A stretch of DNA of 64,000 nucleotides from assembly GCA_026120185.1 (NCBI GenBank), contig JANUWF010001691.1:682001-746000 (forward strand), in the 5' to 3' direction. The DNA comes from Voacanga thouarsii. Taxonomy: Eukaryota > Streptophyta > Magnoliopsida > Gentianales > Apocynaceae. The position numbers and the translations under genes were made by a program. This document shows positions 45,288 to 57,306 of this stretch, piece by piece. A model generated the notes under the pieces. It was not told the DNA's origin. It ran no database searches and saw only the letters and a list, made by a program, of their open reading frames with translations. How positions within the stretch are numbered: the first letter of the stretch is position 1; each line of letters starts with the position of its first letter.

Positions 45288-45956
45288 ATGATTTCAACAT
45301 CCAAACATCTTAAACTCATATATATGGATTTGTTTGGACCCATGAGGACCACTAGTCTTGGTAGTAAGAGGTATGCTTATGTACTTGTGGATGACTTCTC
45401 AAGATTCACTTGGACTTTATTTCTTGCTAAAAAATATGAAGCTTTCTTTGAATTTTCAAAACTACTCAAGCATTTTCATAATTCCCTTGGGTGCAAATTA
45501 ATTTCAATTAGAAGTGACAATGGTAGAGAATTTTGCAACCATGACTTTACAAAATTATGTGATGAAAGTGGTGTTTTACACAATTTTTCAATAGCAAACA
45601 CTCCTCAACAAAATGGTGTGGTTGAGAGGAAAAATAGAACTTTGCAAGAGATGGCAAGGTCAATGCGTTGTGAAAACTGCCTTCCAAAATATTTTTATGC
45701 TGAGGCTGTGAACATAGCCTGCTACGTTGTCAATTGTGTTATGCTAAGACACTTTCTAAGGAAAACTCCTTTTGAACTCATATTTGACAATGTTCCATCT
45801 ATTTCTTACTTTAAATTTTTCAACTACAAATGTTTTGTCCTCAATACTCTAGACAATCTTGGAAAATTTCATTGCAAATCTGATGAGGCTATATTTCATG
45901 GATATTCTTCCAAAAAAAAGAATATAGAGTGTACAATAAAAGAACTCTATGTGTAG
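45288..45956 (+). pseudogene. SIRE integrase core (222 aa open)
   Basis: Contains LIYMDLFGPMRTTSLG (first Asp), YVLVDDFSRFTWTLFL, ISIRSDNGREFCN (second Asp), then NTPQQNGVVERKNRTLQEMARSM (Glu) and the C-terminal KTPFELIF...CFVLN and KCDEAIFHGY-like region. The catalytic D,D,E residues are present. It ends at a frameshift before VYNKRT, and the downstream RT is missing. Confidence 0.83.
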
Positions 45957-45990
45957 AAGAATCTGTATATATTGCTTAGTGGCACGAACT

Positions 45991-46862
45991 TCGAGGCGAC
46001 AAAAAATTATTGAACCAAGACCAAACAGAACCGAACTGGGGCCGGCTACACTCTGGACAACATTGTGTGGAAATCAAGAAAAAATCGATGAACAACTGGA
46101 GAAACAGAACATAACCGGTGTCGGCTCTAGCAACCTAGGCGGCGCCGGCTGTGCCCTAAGGAAAAGATGAGATCTTGATTTTTCACGCGCTTTTTGGTAA
46201 TCTGTGGAGTTTTAGTATCTTCCTACTTCTACTTGGCCAAGAACCTTATACCAATGAGTTTAGACACTTCCTAAGCCTATAAATAGATGGAAAACATAAG
46301 AGAAAGGGAGAGAATTCATTGATCATCATAGAACATCGCTCAAATCAAAAGTGGAATTCTCCAATTCAAGGAAGGTTGTGCAAAAAGGTCTTCAAAGGAA
46401 GAAGAATAAGGCTTGTCTATTAGTGCTTTCTTATACTTTGTTTTCTTTTTCTTGAACAATGATATGTTAATTTTTTTATTGTAATTTGACATTATTTTAG
46501 GTATTCATGATTTTTAGAGTTATTTGATCTTTTGATTAATTGGTTGTTTTTCTTGGTATTTAATTACTTGGGCGTATTACAAGATTAGTTGGTTGTTTCT
46601 TTTCATTTACTTGCTAGACCAAAGAGGTTGATGGTAGTTGCAATTGATTAATTTCATATTTGTTGACTGTTAACTTGCTAGACCAAAGAGGTTAATTGCT
46701 GAGAATTCAGTAATTAAAGGTTAATTGATGTCTGCCAGACTAATGATTCATTGATTAATTTCATGCTTTAAATTTGCCAGACCAAGGAAATTTAATCAAG
46801 GATTGTGTTTAATGCGTCTTTTGGGTGAATTAGTTGAGATAGACCAAGTGATGCTAATTGTA
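45991..46862 (+). repeat. Athila-type LTR, 3'-truncated
   Basis: From about 46185 it aligns with 62908-62290 in reverse complement (AAGAACCTTA.ACCAA.GAGTTTAG, the TATA region, TTGAACAATGATATGTTAAT). Upstream it has two GC-rich units (around 46037 and 46134-46150, with CCTAGG and GGCGCC). Downstream are four degenerate repeats with GCYAGACCAA (46611, 46674, 46732, 46778). It ends at TGATGCTAATT where the third Angela begins. The exact left end is uncertain. Confidence 0.68.
46278..46286 (+). promoter_or_regulatory. TATA box of Athila-type LTR
   Basis: CCTATAAATAG, identical on the minus strand at 62861-62871 in the second copy of this LTR. Transcription would run rightward here. Confidence 0.7.
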
Positions 46863-48140
46863 ATTGAACCCATAAAGATTATAGGCTTGGGTTCTTTTAA
46901 TTGTAATTGAACCCAAAAAGATTCAACAATTATAATTTCACCCCATTAATTATAACACTTTATAATTAGTCCACAATTACGATTTCTTCTCACAAACTAA
47001 CTCTATAATATTATCATATAATAGATTGAGTATCAATGCCTCTATTGTGTGTAACCTATTAGGTTTTTCAGTTTATTAGTAGCTAATATGAATTAATTCT
47101 ATCACTATAGAATTAATAATCTTTACTAATTTGAATTAACTTATTAATTCTAATTAGGATTAATTTATTAATTTTCTAATTAATAAATTTATATTTAGCA
47201 ATTCAAGAGCAGCATCTAGCATGCATCATGACCACCTAAAAGTCTAGAAAATCATGTCGCTTGACATGAAGCTTTCAATAGAAAAATATCAGTGCAATAA
47301 ACTCCTTTCATCATGCTATATCTCATTCAATTTAGAGTATAAAATTAGTGACAATTCCTTCCAGAATATAATTAATTCTAGTATGAAGTAATTTGTACTT
47401 GTTCTAGAATCTATTACTCAATACGTGTATCAATTGGAACTATATCTAATACAAAGTCACCTTAGCCAAGAACTTCTTGAGTAATAATTTCATACAAGTG
47501 GCCACGAGATATACACCCTAACTATTAGGAGTGATGAATTCTTTATTGACCCTCTCAATTGCTTTCATTTACTTTATGTTATACCCAATATCTATCCTAT
47601 AGGAACCCCCAGATAAGACTCCAAAGATTAGAATCAAAGTACAAAGCTTGGCAAACAAAGTACTTTGGAGATATCAAGTCTAAGGATACTTGCACATTTG
47701 TTATAATGAAATTTTATTACTGGCACTAAATAGCTATCCATGTGATTATCTCATAGCTAGGTCATCAATGAACTTGTTCGAATAACAAACATTTACATGT
47801 TAACTTTGAGTATCACAATACTCACGGATATAAGAATCACCGCTTGATCAAATTAGGAAGTATAACACGTACTAGTCTTTGCCCATTAATGATGTCCTAT
47901 CTCATTAATACTATGACTAGGGTTAATTTAAGCATAAGTACTACATAGTGTAGTAATCTCACATTATAATCTCTTTCATAATTTCTTGAATACTATACTT
48001 TGTACTTAGGACTTTATCTAACAATTTTATAAACATATACGCAAAATGATTAATTAAACTACAAGATAAATAATGTCATTTATTAAAAAATGTGTAAAAT
48101 ACATTGCACAAATTATTGGCTCTAAAGCACAACTCTAACA
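46863..48140 (-). repeat. 3' LTR of third Angela, truncated
   Basis: Plus-strand right end AACTCTAACA is the reverse of TGTTAG. The left end starts at a point equal to about 58015 of the 5' LTR. A 26-bp stretch around TAATTGTAATTGAACCC occurs twice at 46855-46915 at the junction. Confidence 0.85.
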
Positions 48141-48153
48141 ATCACCCACTTGC
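48141..48153 (-). other. Polypurine tract of third Angela
   Basis: Minus strand CAAGTGGGTGAT next to the 3' LTR. Confidence 0.65.
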
Positions 48154-49400
48154 ACTAGACCCAATCATTCATGTATGTAATACCGAATAACTGAACATGA
48201 CTATCATGTTTCTTTTGAGATAATACCTTAGCCAGTAGATCAGCTATGTTCTGATCTATAAGAACTCTCTCTATCTTTACATCTTTTCTATCAATGATTT
48301 CTCTAATCAAATTATAATGCCTAAGTACATGCTTGGATCATTGATGAGACTGTGATTTTTTTGCTTCTGCAATGGTTCCTTTGTTATCACAATATAAGGG
48401 TATTAGATCAACAATGCTAGGTACCACTCCTAATTTCGTAATGAACTTCTTAATTTAGACCGCCTATTTAGTTGCTTTGAAAGCTGCTATGTACTCAGCT
48501 TCAGTGGTTGAGTCAGCAGTTATGTCTTATTTGGAACTTTTCCAACTAACTACCTCACTGTTAAAAGTAAATACATAGCCTGATTATAACTTGTAATCAT
48601 CCTTATTAGATTAAAAACTGTCATCAGTATACTCTATGATTTGTAAGTCACCATTTTCATATACCCAAAATACATCATTAACTCTTCTTAAGTACTTAAG
48701 GATATTTTTTACAGCTACCTAATAACCTTCTCTAGGGTCAGATTGGCATCTGCTCGTCAAACTAAGAGCACATGATACATCAGGCCCAATATATATCATA
48801 ACATACATGATAGAACTAATTACCAAAGTATATAGTATCTTACTCATGTGATCTCTTTCATCTTATATGTTAGGACATAGAGATTTTGAAAAGCTTATCC
48901 CATAGGTCATGGGTAAGAATCCCTTCTTGGATTAATCTATGCTAAACCTCTTTAGCACTTTGTCTATGTATGTAAACTGTGAAAGATCAAGCAACATCTT
49001 TGATCTATCTCTATAGATCTTTATTCCTATAATATAGGTTACTTTTTCAAGATCTTTTATTGAGAATTTCTTTGATAACCAAATTTTAACTAATTGTAGA
49101 ATAAAGACATCATTTCCTATTAATAATATTTCATCTACATATAGTAATAGAAAAACAATTACTAGGAGTATCATAACGAATTTTAGCATTTCCACTGGTG
49201 AAAAAGTTTTGTCATAATCAATACCTTGTTGTTGATGGTAACCTTTTTGTAACCAGTTGTGTTTTATAGGTAATTACTTTATCATCCATGCTAATTTTCT
49301 TCTTGAAAACCCATTTGCACCCTATGGGTATTATCCCTTCAGGTAGATTAACTAAAGTCCAAAATTGGTTATCATACATGGAATCTATTTTTGGCTTCAT
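48154..49400 (-). pseudogene. RNase H and reverse transcriptase remnant, third Angela, with internal deletion
   Basis: RNase H around 48153-48800 is recognisable by the STTEAEYIAAFKATK-like segment but has many stops. RT piece 49195-48932 has LLLYVDEILLIGND, where the YVDD box became YVDE, and ITYIIGIKIYRDRSK-like sequence. 49400-49218 has MYDNQFWTLVNLPEGIIPIGCKWVFKKK. About 270 bp that carry MDVKIAFLN and SIYGLKQ in the other copies are missing at 49170-49200. Confidence 0.82.
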
Positions 49401-50890
49401 GGTTTCAAGCTATAAGTCAGATTCTGAACTTCTCAAAACATTCATGTAAGTGGTATGCTCATCTTTTTCTATGCGCAATACGTCATTCTGATCACTTATG
49501 AGAAATCCATATCTCTCAGGTGCCACACGTATCCTACTTGATCTACAAGATTCATATATTTTAGAAGATTCGTCTATTTTTTTCAATAGACTCGAGATCA
49601 ACTGGTTGATCCTTATTTGCTTTTGCTTCTTGAACTTCACTAAGTTCAATTTTACTTCTACTATCTCCTTTAAGCATTACTTCCTTCTTTAAAAATATAA
49701 CATACCTTGAAACAAACACTTTATTTTTTAAAGGGAGATAGAAATAATATCAATATGATTCTTTTAGATATCCAACAAACAAACACCTGTCAAACTTATT
49801 CTATAACTTATCTGACTTTGTCCTCTTCACATAAGTAGGACATCTCCAAATTCTCAAATGAGCTAATTTTGATATCTTACCAAGAAATAACTCATAAGGG
49901 ATAGAAAAAACCGTCTTTGATGGAACTCTGTTTAGAATATAAATAGTAATTTCCAATGCATATCCCTAAAATGATTTTGATAGATTTGCAAAAGCTATCA
50001 TGGATTGAACCATATTGAATAAAGTTCATTCCTCCTTTCAGATACACCATTATGTTGAGGTGTATGCAGTAGAATCTATTGAGATTATATCCCATTATCT
50101 CCAAGATAAACTTGAAACTCTTAGCTTAAGTATTCACCTTCTCAGATTGGATCTTAAAATTGTAATACTCCTACCAAGTTGTTTTTCTACTTTATTCCTG
50201 AATTCTTTGAACTTATCAAAGGTTTTAGATTTTTATTTCATTAAAAACAAATGCCTATATCAAGAATAATCATCAATAAAGATAATGAAGTATTAATATC
50301 CTCCTCTTACTTGTAATGTCATTGGTCTAGATACATCAATATGTATTAGTTCCAATAATTGCTTAGCACTTTCTCCATTCTTAGAAAAAGATAGCAAGCA
50401 AAATTCACAAATTTCATATGATTCAAAATCAAATGAACTAAAGTTACCACACTTGAGTAACTTAGAAATGCGATTTTCATTTACACCTTCTAAACGACAA
50501 TGCCATAAGCAAAATAGTTCCGTGCTATCTTTTCTTAGTTTCTTATTGTTTATATTGAGAACTTGATTATCCTTGTCAAAAACATACAAACCATTCATCA
50601 AAATTGTAGTACCATAATAGATATCATAAAATGAAAATGAACAGCTTTTATTCTTAAAAATTAAATGAAGTCAAAGTAAATTTAAACAAGCAACTGAGAT
50701 AATATTTTTAAGTAAAACTGGTACAAAATAACAATTTTCTAGTTCTAGAATCATTCCGAAAGGCAAGTATAGATGACAAGTCCCTATAGTAAGTGCAACA
50801 ACCTTTACTCCATTTACAGTGCGTAGGTCTACATCACCTCGCTAAAGCTTCCTACTACTCTTTAAGCCCTATAAATTATTACACATATGA
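49401..50890 (-). pseudogene. Integrase and GAG-pre-integrase remnant, third Angela
   Basis: 49649-49410 is the acidic linker ending SSRIRVAPERYGFLISDQND. 49700-50290 is the integrase C-terminus and core in several frames. 50601-50293 is the pre-integrase zinc domain, LFCLWHCRLEGVNENRISKLLKCG, followed by ELIHIDVSRPMTLQVRGGY. Stops and frameshifts throughout. Confidence 0.8.
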
Positions 50891-51108
50891 GATCCACATG
50901 CAGTATACAGTACTCATATCTCATTATTAAGGGCAATATTAATCTCAATCATAAGCATACCAAGAGTAAAAGCAGAAGTGCTTGTAAACCTCTAGGTAGC
51001 TCTTGCAGTTGCGCCTACTATAGCCTATTTTTCCACAATATTGATGTCGTCCCTTGGTGGATGTCTCATTCTTCTTGATTCTACCTTTTGGTTTTGCTTT
51101 CTTGCTTG

Positions 51109-51146
<38 letters not shown>

Positions 51147-51796
51147 TAAGTATTTTTCCTTTTAAAATTTGAAGAATCAACCAACATAATTGTATTATTT
51201 TCCTTTTTCATAGTACTTTCTGCAGTCTTGAGAAGGTTGATCAATTTAGGTCAAGTTGATTCAATCTTGTTCATTTGGTAGTTTATCACCAATTGTGAAA
51301 ACCTAGCTAGAAAAAATTAAAGAATTAAGTCTTTACTTAATTCATGATCCATAGTAAACCCAAGTGATCCAAACTTCTCAATTAAGCCCTACCTTTTTAG
51401 TCTGTGTCTTGCTACTAAAGCACCTTCTCCCATCTTGTAACAAAATAATTGTTTAGAGATCTTATATCTCTCCATTCGAGCTTGTTTATCAAATAATTCC
51501 CTAAGATGGAAGATAATAGATTAAGCATCCATATGCTTATGTTATTTTTGCAGCTCAAAGTTCGATGCAGCCATGATACAAAATGTTGTGTTGGTGTCCT
51601 CTTTGTACTTCTTATAGGCATCATTCGCAACCATAGGAGCATCAACTATTGGAGCTAGTGGAATAAGAGTATCTAGTATGTAGAGCAACTTTTCAGATTT
51701 CAAAATGATTCTGAAATTCCTATACTAGTCCAGAAAATTAAATTCATTCAGCTTGTTCAGTTTCAAAATGCTACATAAGTTTAAGTTTGTTGTCAT
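50891..51796 (-). pseudogene. gag: Gag and protease-site remnant, third Angela
   Basis: Gag starts MTTNLNLCSILKLNKLNEFNFLD at 51796, then has stops, with MGEGALVARHRLK and SLGFTMDHELSKDL-like sequence in 51645-51300. The basic region is a (CTT)n microsatellite at 51113-51145 coding for about 11 Lys. The zinc knuckle near 51010-51050 has lost one Cys and the His. The protease motif (about 50893-50910) reads YTACG where DTGCG is expected. Confidence 0.8.
51113..51145 (-). repeat. (AAG)n microsatellite inside gag basic region
   Basis: Eleven CTT units on the plus strand, AAG (Lys) in the gag sense. The homologous place in the inner Angela has five Lys codons. Confidence 0.9.
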
Positions 51797-52109
51797 TCTG
51801 CAAATGACCTAGATGAAATATAAGAGATATTAGACTATGTATATGCACATGAAATGCAATTAATTATGTGAAACCCCACCTAAAACCAACCCTAGAGTAA
51901 GGGGCTCGGGAATGCATATCATATTATTTTGCATGAAATATATTTTTTTGAATGATTTTATATGCTTTAGAATCGTGGATTATAGGTTTAAATAGTTGGT
52001 TATGCTTGTTGAGTAGGAGGGGTAAAATGGTAATTTTTGCTTGAGGTCAGAATAGGAAGATAACTTGAGGAGTAGATAAGAAAAATATGTGGGTGAGAAA
52101 ATAAGAACA

Positions 52110-52175
52110 AGAGTTGTTGTGGTTTAGTAGTTAGAGTCTTGGAATTAATCTCTAAGGTCATGAGTTCAAATCCCA
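52110..52175 (+). other. tRNA-like segment in giant LTR copy 4
   Basis: A-box region TGTGGTTTAGTAGTTAGAG and B box GAGTTCAAATCCC, at tRNA spacing. The B box agrees with the Pol III consensus better than in copies 1-3. Confidence 0.65.
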
Positions 52176-53770
52176 TCATTTAAGCTTTTACCATGATTAT
52201 CTTAATTAAGTTTGAATTTTTGTTTTCTTGCATTCCATGAAAATAGGAATAATTGTCTTAAGGGAGACATGAAGAGAATGTCCTAATCTTATCCTCATGT
52301 CCTAGAAGAATTCTTGTCCAATTTATTACCTCTAGCTTTGTCCTAGCATTTTCATAATTCAAATGAACTAAAATCCATTAAATCTTTTTCTTTGAATTCC
52401 AAAAAAAATTCTGTGATAATTTCTTCCCCTTGAATTTTGAAAATCAGCTTTGGGGAAGGGAGGTTGACCGAAAATAGGAGGGGAAATAGGAAGGGTTCCA
52501 AGAGAAAATCAATCACCATGGAAGGACCTTCAAATCTATCTTCATGTTGTTCATGCTTTAGTGGTAAGAAATCTGGAAATTTTCCAGATTTGTTGCAGAC
52601 CTTTTCTTCGAAAATTCAGGCCATAAACTCATTCATTTGCTTCCCAGAAAATGGTCATTTCAAGTGGCTTGGAAGCTGGAAAAAATGTGCAATTTTCGGA
52701 CTGCACAAAACAGCACCAAACCAGAAAAATTTTCTGGGCAATTCGCAGCTCTTCATCAAAGAAATGAAGCTGTTTTTAGTTCATCTTCAAGCCAGCAAAC
52801 TCCTCTGTATTTGTCCATAAATGAGGCTGAAAAACCACCCTTGGAAGACCCTCAAACAATCCTAAAGAACCCCTGAAAAACCGAGCCAAAAGAGTGCGAA
52901 AATCCTGCACCAAAATTCTGCAATTTTTCGGAAAACCATGAACACTTGAGATCAGAATTTTCCAGCCTTGTTCCTTCTAGCCTAAGACCGAAAATCATCT
53001 TCAATCTCTGTAGAATTGAGCCTTGCTCAGCTATACGCTGATCACCATTAAACCCACACTTACCTTGAAGCATAAGGACTCCATAGCTACACCACAAAAC
53101 ACTCCTAAGATCACTCCATTCAACCTCCATTTGAACTTCAAATAATTTCAGCATTTCACTCCCATAAATCACTCTTGCATTAAGCTGAATTAACCAGAAT
53201 TTCCTTTGCCTTTAAGGACTGAATTTCAGCCAGCCTTGAGCAACATTAAACCTCAGTCATTTCAGCAAGACAACCTTGCTTCAGCTGACACCATTAAAGT
53301 CCATAGACACCTCTCTTGATCAAACACCATAGCTGATCTTTTACCTTAAACATCTCCACCATTTCCTCCATTTAAATTTCAAATAAAATCTGATTTCTCT
53401 CTCTCACAAAGCTGAAAACCGAAACCCTCAATCACACCCTACCATTCGGCCAGCCTTCTAGCAGAAATCGTGCAGCACTTCTTATAATTTCTCTCCATTT
53501 TCACCTACAACACCAAGAACACACACTAAACTTTTTCAAGCCTAAACCTACTCTAAACACCTCCAATCACTCTCAAATACTCCAGATCATCTCTACTTAA
53601 TCCCTAGACTTCATTTCTGCCATTTATAACACGAAATCTCGCAAACAAGAATTTTCAACCGGATCAAAAATCAGTTTTTCTTGAAGACCTCAAGAACATC
53701 AACAAGGTAAAACAAGAACAACCTTCTTGTTCATCTTCTTCCATTCAATTCTTAATACACCTATCTAATG

Positions 53771-53810
53771 CTCTCTTTCTCTTTCTCTCTCTCTCTCTCT
53801 CTCACTCTCT
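53771..53810. repeat. (CT)-rich tract in giant LTR copy 4
   Basis: About 40 bp of CT/CTTT units. GA-rich tracts occupy the same place in copies 1 (13465-13505), 2 (21646-21680) and 3 (32900-32945), so it belongs to the ancestral LTR. Confidence 0.85.
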
Positions 53811-56800
53811 TCTAACCGAAATGGTTGATCAAACCATCAACCATGGATGTTGTTTCGTTAGACCATTCAAGTCATTCCATCGCGCGTGGACCTTCTTTTG
53901 TCTTCATCAAAGGACTCGACAATCAAGTATTCATTCTTAAATTTCTCTTATTAAATTCTGAAATCATGTCTCCTAGATGATGATAGAGAAATGGAATATG
54001 ATTGGGAGATTGAGTATATGCATGCGGATTAGGGGGATGAAGTTATGACATGATGATGGTTGTATTTGACTAGGATGTATGTGTTTTCCTTTCGAATCAA
54101 TATATGTTCTTCATGGTTGATGAATTTAATGGATGTTGAAGCATGATTAGATATTATGACACCAAAGGTGATTAGGCTTTTATGATCTTATTTTCTATGG
54201 AAACCATGATTGATGATTATGCTTAGTAGGATTTTTGGCCATGTGATAGTATGAGATAGTTCAAGTGTTTGTTCATGAATAGATTAATTTCTTGTCTGAT
54301 GATGGAGAATGGGATCATGAATCTTTTCTAGCAATAGGAAGACCATGATGTAAGATTATTTTCTTGTTAATTCTAAGTTACATTCATCAACAAATTTTAT
54401 TACATGAATTAAAATTACTACTATATTTTTCTTCAAAAAATTCAAAACACTAGGGGATTTGGATTAGAATATTAAATCAAACTATTAATATTTTTATTAA
54501 ACAAAAATTTAAAATAATTTATTAATAAATTTTAATTATTATTAATTATTTATTATCTCTTCGAAATTAATTAAAAATTATTATTTATTTATAATAAAGA
54601 TATTTTTAAATTACCATATCTTAATAGTAAATAAGACTTAATAATATTTAAAATTCAAACCTTGGTTTATTTATTAATAATAACACTCAAGAATTATTAT
54701 TTGAGTCTATAATTTATTAACAATTATTTTAGAACCCCTAGTTATTTCAACCTATCAAACTAGACTTATTTTATAAAATTCTTCAGCATCTAGCCTTAAA
54801 GCTTAGGACATTAAGGTCATGGTTAGACATGGTTGTCACTAGATGAGCTAAGAATTATTTATGTAAGGCAGGTATAGCTTGAATGTGACCTTATGTTTTG
54901 TGTTTACCCCAGGCAAGGGTTAGGTCAGCCTTGGAAGACTTTTGAGTAGAGCAAGCAAAGAAGCAGGTAAGCTCCTGCATGAAGTTTTGTGAAGACCAAA
55001 AGTTATTGTGGCAAGTAAATGCAATATATATGGACATTTAATTGTAAAGGCAATTAAGGACTGTTTTTCCTTTTTATTTCAGTCAAGCAGTTCATTTGAA
55101 AATTGAACAAGCAATTTTACACAAATCTAAACTTTTTCTAAAATCTAACTTGACTAGACTTTTGGAAACCCTTAATTGCTATTTCCAAATAAAGCAAAGC
55201 TTGATCAATTTTCTCCCAAGTGGAACAATCAACGTTGAGTACTCAATAAGGGTAGACCACCAGGACTAGTCTTTGAAGGGTTAGGGTAAGTCTCTCAATA
55301 GGTGGCTACCTCTGAGGGGTGAGTCCTTTCTGGATAGGACGCCAGTTCGGTAGGTCATGCCGGTCCGAGCTAGCAAGTTTCAGTCATGTGGATTGTGTAT
55401 TTCCGGAATGGACAACCGGTAAGTTTGGGTGTATAGATGGAGGAGTATCTCACCCAGTAGGCCGTACACCTACCTTTTGTCAGCATTGCACAAAGTGTGG
55501 CATTCTGACTGTTATTGGTCATGGGGCCCAACGTGTGGTAACCCATGGCTACCCATTTCAGTGGTTGTATTTATTGTGTACATGTATTATTTGAAAAGTG
55601 AAACACCACTCTTTATTTTCAACACTTATTTATTGCTTGGCAGCACTTTTCCCTATGAAACTTTTACAACTTGCATACATGAATTATTTTACCTGAAACA
55701 CTTAAAGCACACACGGGCTTACTGAGATTTTTATCTCACCACCTTTTATGTCATATTTTCAGGAAGATCCTGCTATGGAGATCATTAGCTAGAATGTTGC
55801 CTTGCTTGAAGACTCTTGTTATTTACTTTAAGTATTGTTTGAGAGATTGTTGCAATTAATTTATTTTGGATTTGTGCCAGTATTTATCCTTTGGGTTGTA
55901 ATAAATTTAATTTTAAAGTCTTTTGTTTTATTCTATTTTCATGTAACCTAGTTATAAAGACCCCTTGTCCTTTGGACGGGCGACATCCCCAACCCTGATG
56001 GACCTAGGTAGTGGGGTGTTACAAATTAGATCTTTAATTAGACATGTATTTATCCCACTATTTTACTCAAATCAATAGCCCCTACTATTAACTTGGAAAA
56101 GTCCATTGGAAGCTTTCTTAGTGGATCAGTATCCAAATTACTTAAGAATTACCTTGGGTTTACCAAACAAACCACTGTTAAGTTCAATGATAGGTATCCA
56201 ATGTCAATTGCATCAAATGCAACTACTAGATCATTGGGTGATTAAGATATTTTAATCTTAAAGCACTTAGTGCTTACCCAACCTTACCTCTAATATTATT
56301 TATGCATGGATTTTCCCAACTGAAATAAACATATTAGTTAAATCTAACCCATTAATCTGGAATTAAATTCTATAGCTTGAACATGCTCAATGTCGAGTAG
56401 GCTTGGATTTGCCTAACAACCTGATCTTGAAAAGCAACTCTCGTTCTTACAATATTAATGGAAGGTATTAGATTTGATATTGTTTAAGGGATGTTAATTA
56501 TTTAATTAGTGGTCTCATCTTTTAGTATGTATAATTATCAACATATTGACAATATTGTAATAGGCTTAATTATGTGGCTAAGTTATAGACTTTTCTAGAT
56601 TAATTTTCTTAAGTTAAGTAGGAAATTAATTTTGGTAAAACCTATATGTTCATGCATGTTTTGAGAAGAACGTCTTACCATCTTCTTACTTCGTCTTGGT
56701 CGCCATCTCCATAAATTCGTATAATAATTTCTATTACAATCTAACCTATGTAGTCTAATTATATAGATTCCTAATAAAGAAACCTCAAGTTACATTCGAA

Positions 56801-57002
56801 GTGAATTAGATGAGAAGAGAATTTACAAGAGAATTATAGAAAAAAGTAGGACACGCGGACCTACTTATTCAAAACAAAGTAATAAAAATGCGTAACACAA
56901 CATTAATTAATCAAAATTAATTGGTCTAAGTCCATAATTAAACTAACTTGTTAAAATATGCTTAAAACATGTTAGGCAAAATAAATACACTTGAAATATA
57001 AA

Positions 57003-57060
57003 TTCCAAAATCATTATTTTGGAATAGAATAAACAATAGATCCAAAATCCTATTTTGGAT
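57003..57060 (-). repeat. Two-unit AT palindrome array (third Angela leader)
   Basis: TTCCAAAATCATTATTTTGG and TCCAAAATCCTATTTTGGA, centres about 36 bp apart. Short version of the array at 25360-25731. Confidence 0.78.
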
Positions 57061-57137
57061 ACTATTCGGGTTTCTTTTGAAAAAGAAAACATTTTTGTGG
57101 ATTAAAACAAAAACAAAAAGTTTTTTAAAAATACCTT

Positions 57138-57306
57138 GGGCTGCCTAGGATCCTCACTGGCAGCTTAGGACCTTCCTAGGCTGCCAGGGAGATCCCTGGG
57201 AGGCCTAAGAGCTTCTCAGGCCGACTGGTGGCTTCTTAGGCAGCCTAGGACCTTCCTAGGCTAGCAGCAGACCAGGCAGCCTAGGTTGCTCTCCTAGGCG
57301 TCCTAG
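57138..57306 (-). repeat. CCTAGG-rich module (third Angela leader)
   Basis: Six CCTAGG palindromes within 155 bp (57144, 57175, 57244, 57255, 57280, 57293), built from repeats of AGGACCTTCCTAGGCT (57167-57182 and 57247-57262) about 80 bp apart. Very GC-rich in an AT-rich leader. Same position as the GGCGCC module of the inner Angela. Confidence 0.85.

Larger units (their letters stand above)
44266..45990 (+). mobile_element. SIRE-type Ty1/copia internal fragment
   Basis: Gag C-terminus, protease, GAG-pre-integrase and integrase core without RT, RNase H or LTRs. It abuts Athila sequence on both sides (left 3' internal region, right LTR) without visible target duplications, so it was brought in by recombination or deletion. 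Lineage is from WFLDNACSRHMTG and IKQVLQIDELKYNLLSVNQL, typical of SIRE/Maximus. Confidence 0.8.
51867..56023 (-). mobile_element. Giant solo LTR, copy 4 (4157 bp), TSD AATTA, inverted relative to copies 1-3
   Basis: Starts TGTGAAACCCC and ends GGGGTGTTACA, flanked by AATTA at 51862-51866 and 56024-56028, in the leader of the third Angela. It aligns in reverse complement with copies 1-3 but is the most diverged. The subterminal block with GTCAGTC/GTGTGGCATTCTGAC and the GGACGGGCGACATCCC block (55975-55988) are well kept. It includes a CT-rich tract (53771-53810). No coding domain; the open frames at 52437-52876 and 55319-55725 are chance. Confidence 0.88.

Noticed and set aside
52437..52876. 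Possible host protein-coding exon in giant LTR copy 4
   Set aside because: Lies wholly inside a TSD-bounded repeat. Low-complexity peptide with no known domain, not preserved in other copies.
55319..55725. Open frames near the end of giant LTR copy 4
   Set aside because: They cover the conserved subterminal block, but the frame is interrupted in copies 1-3, so conservation is at DNA level.
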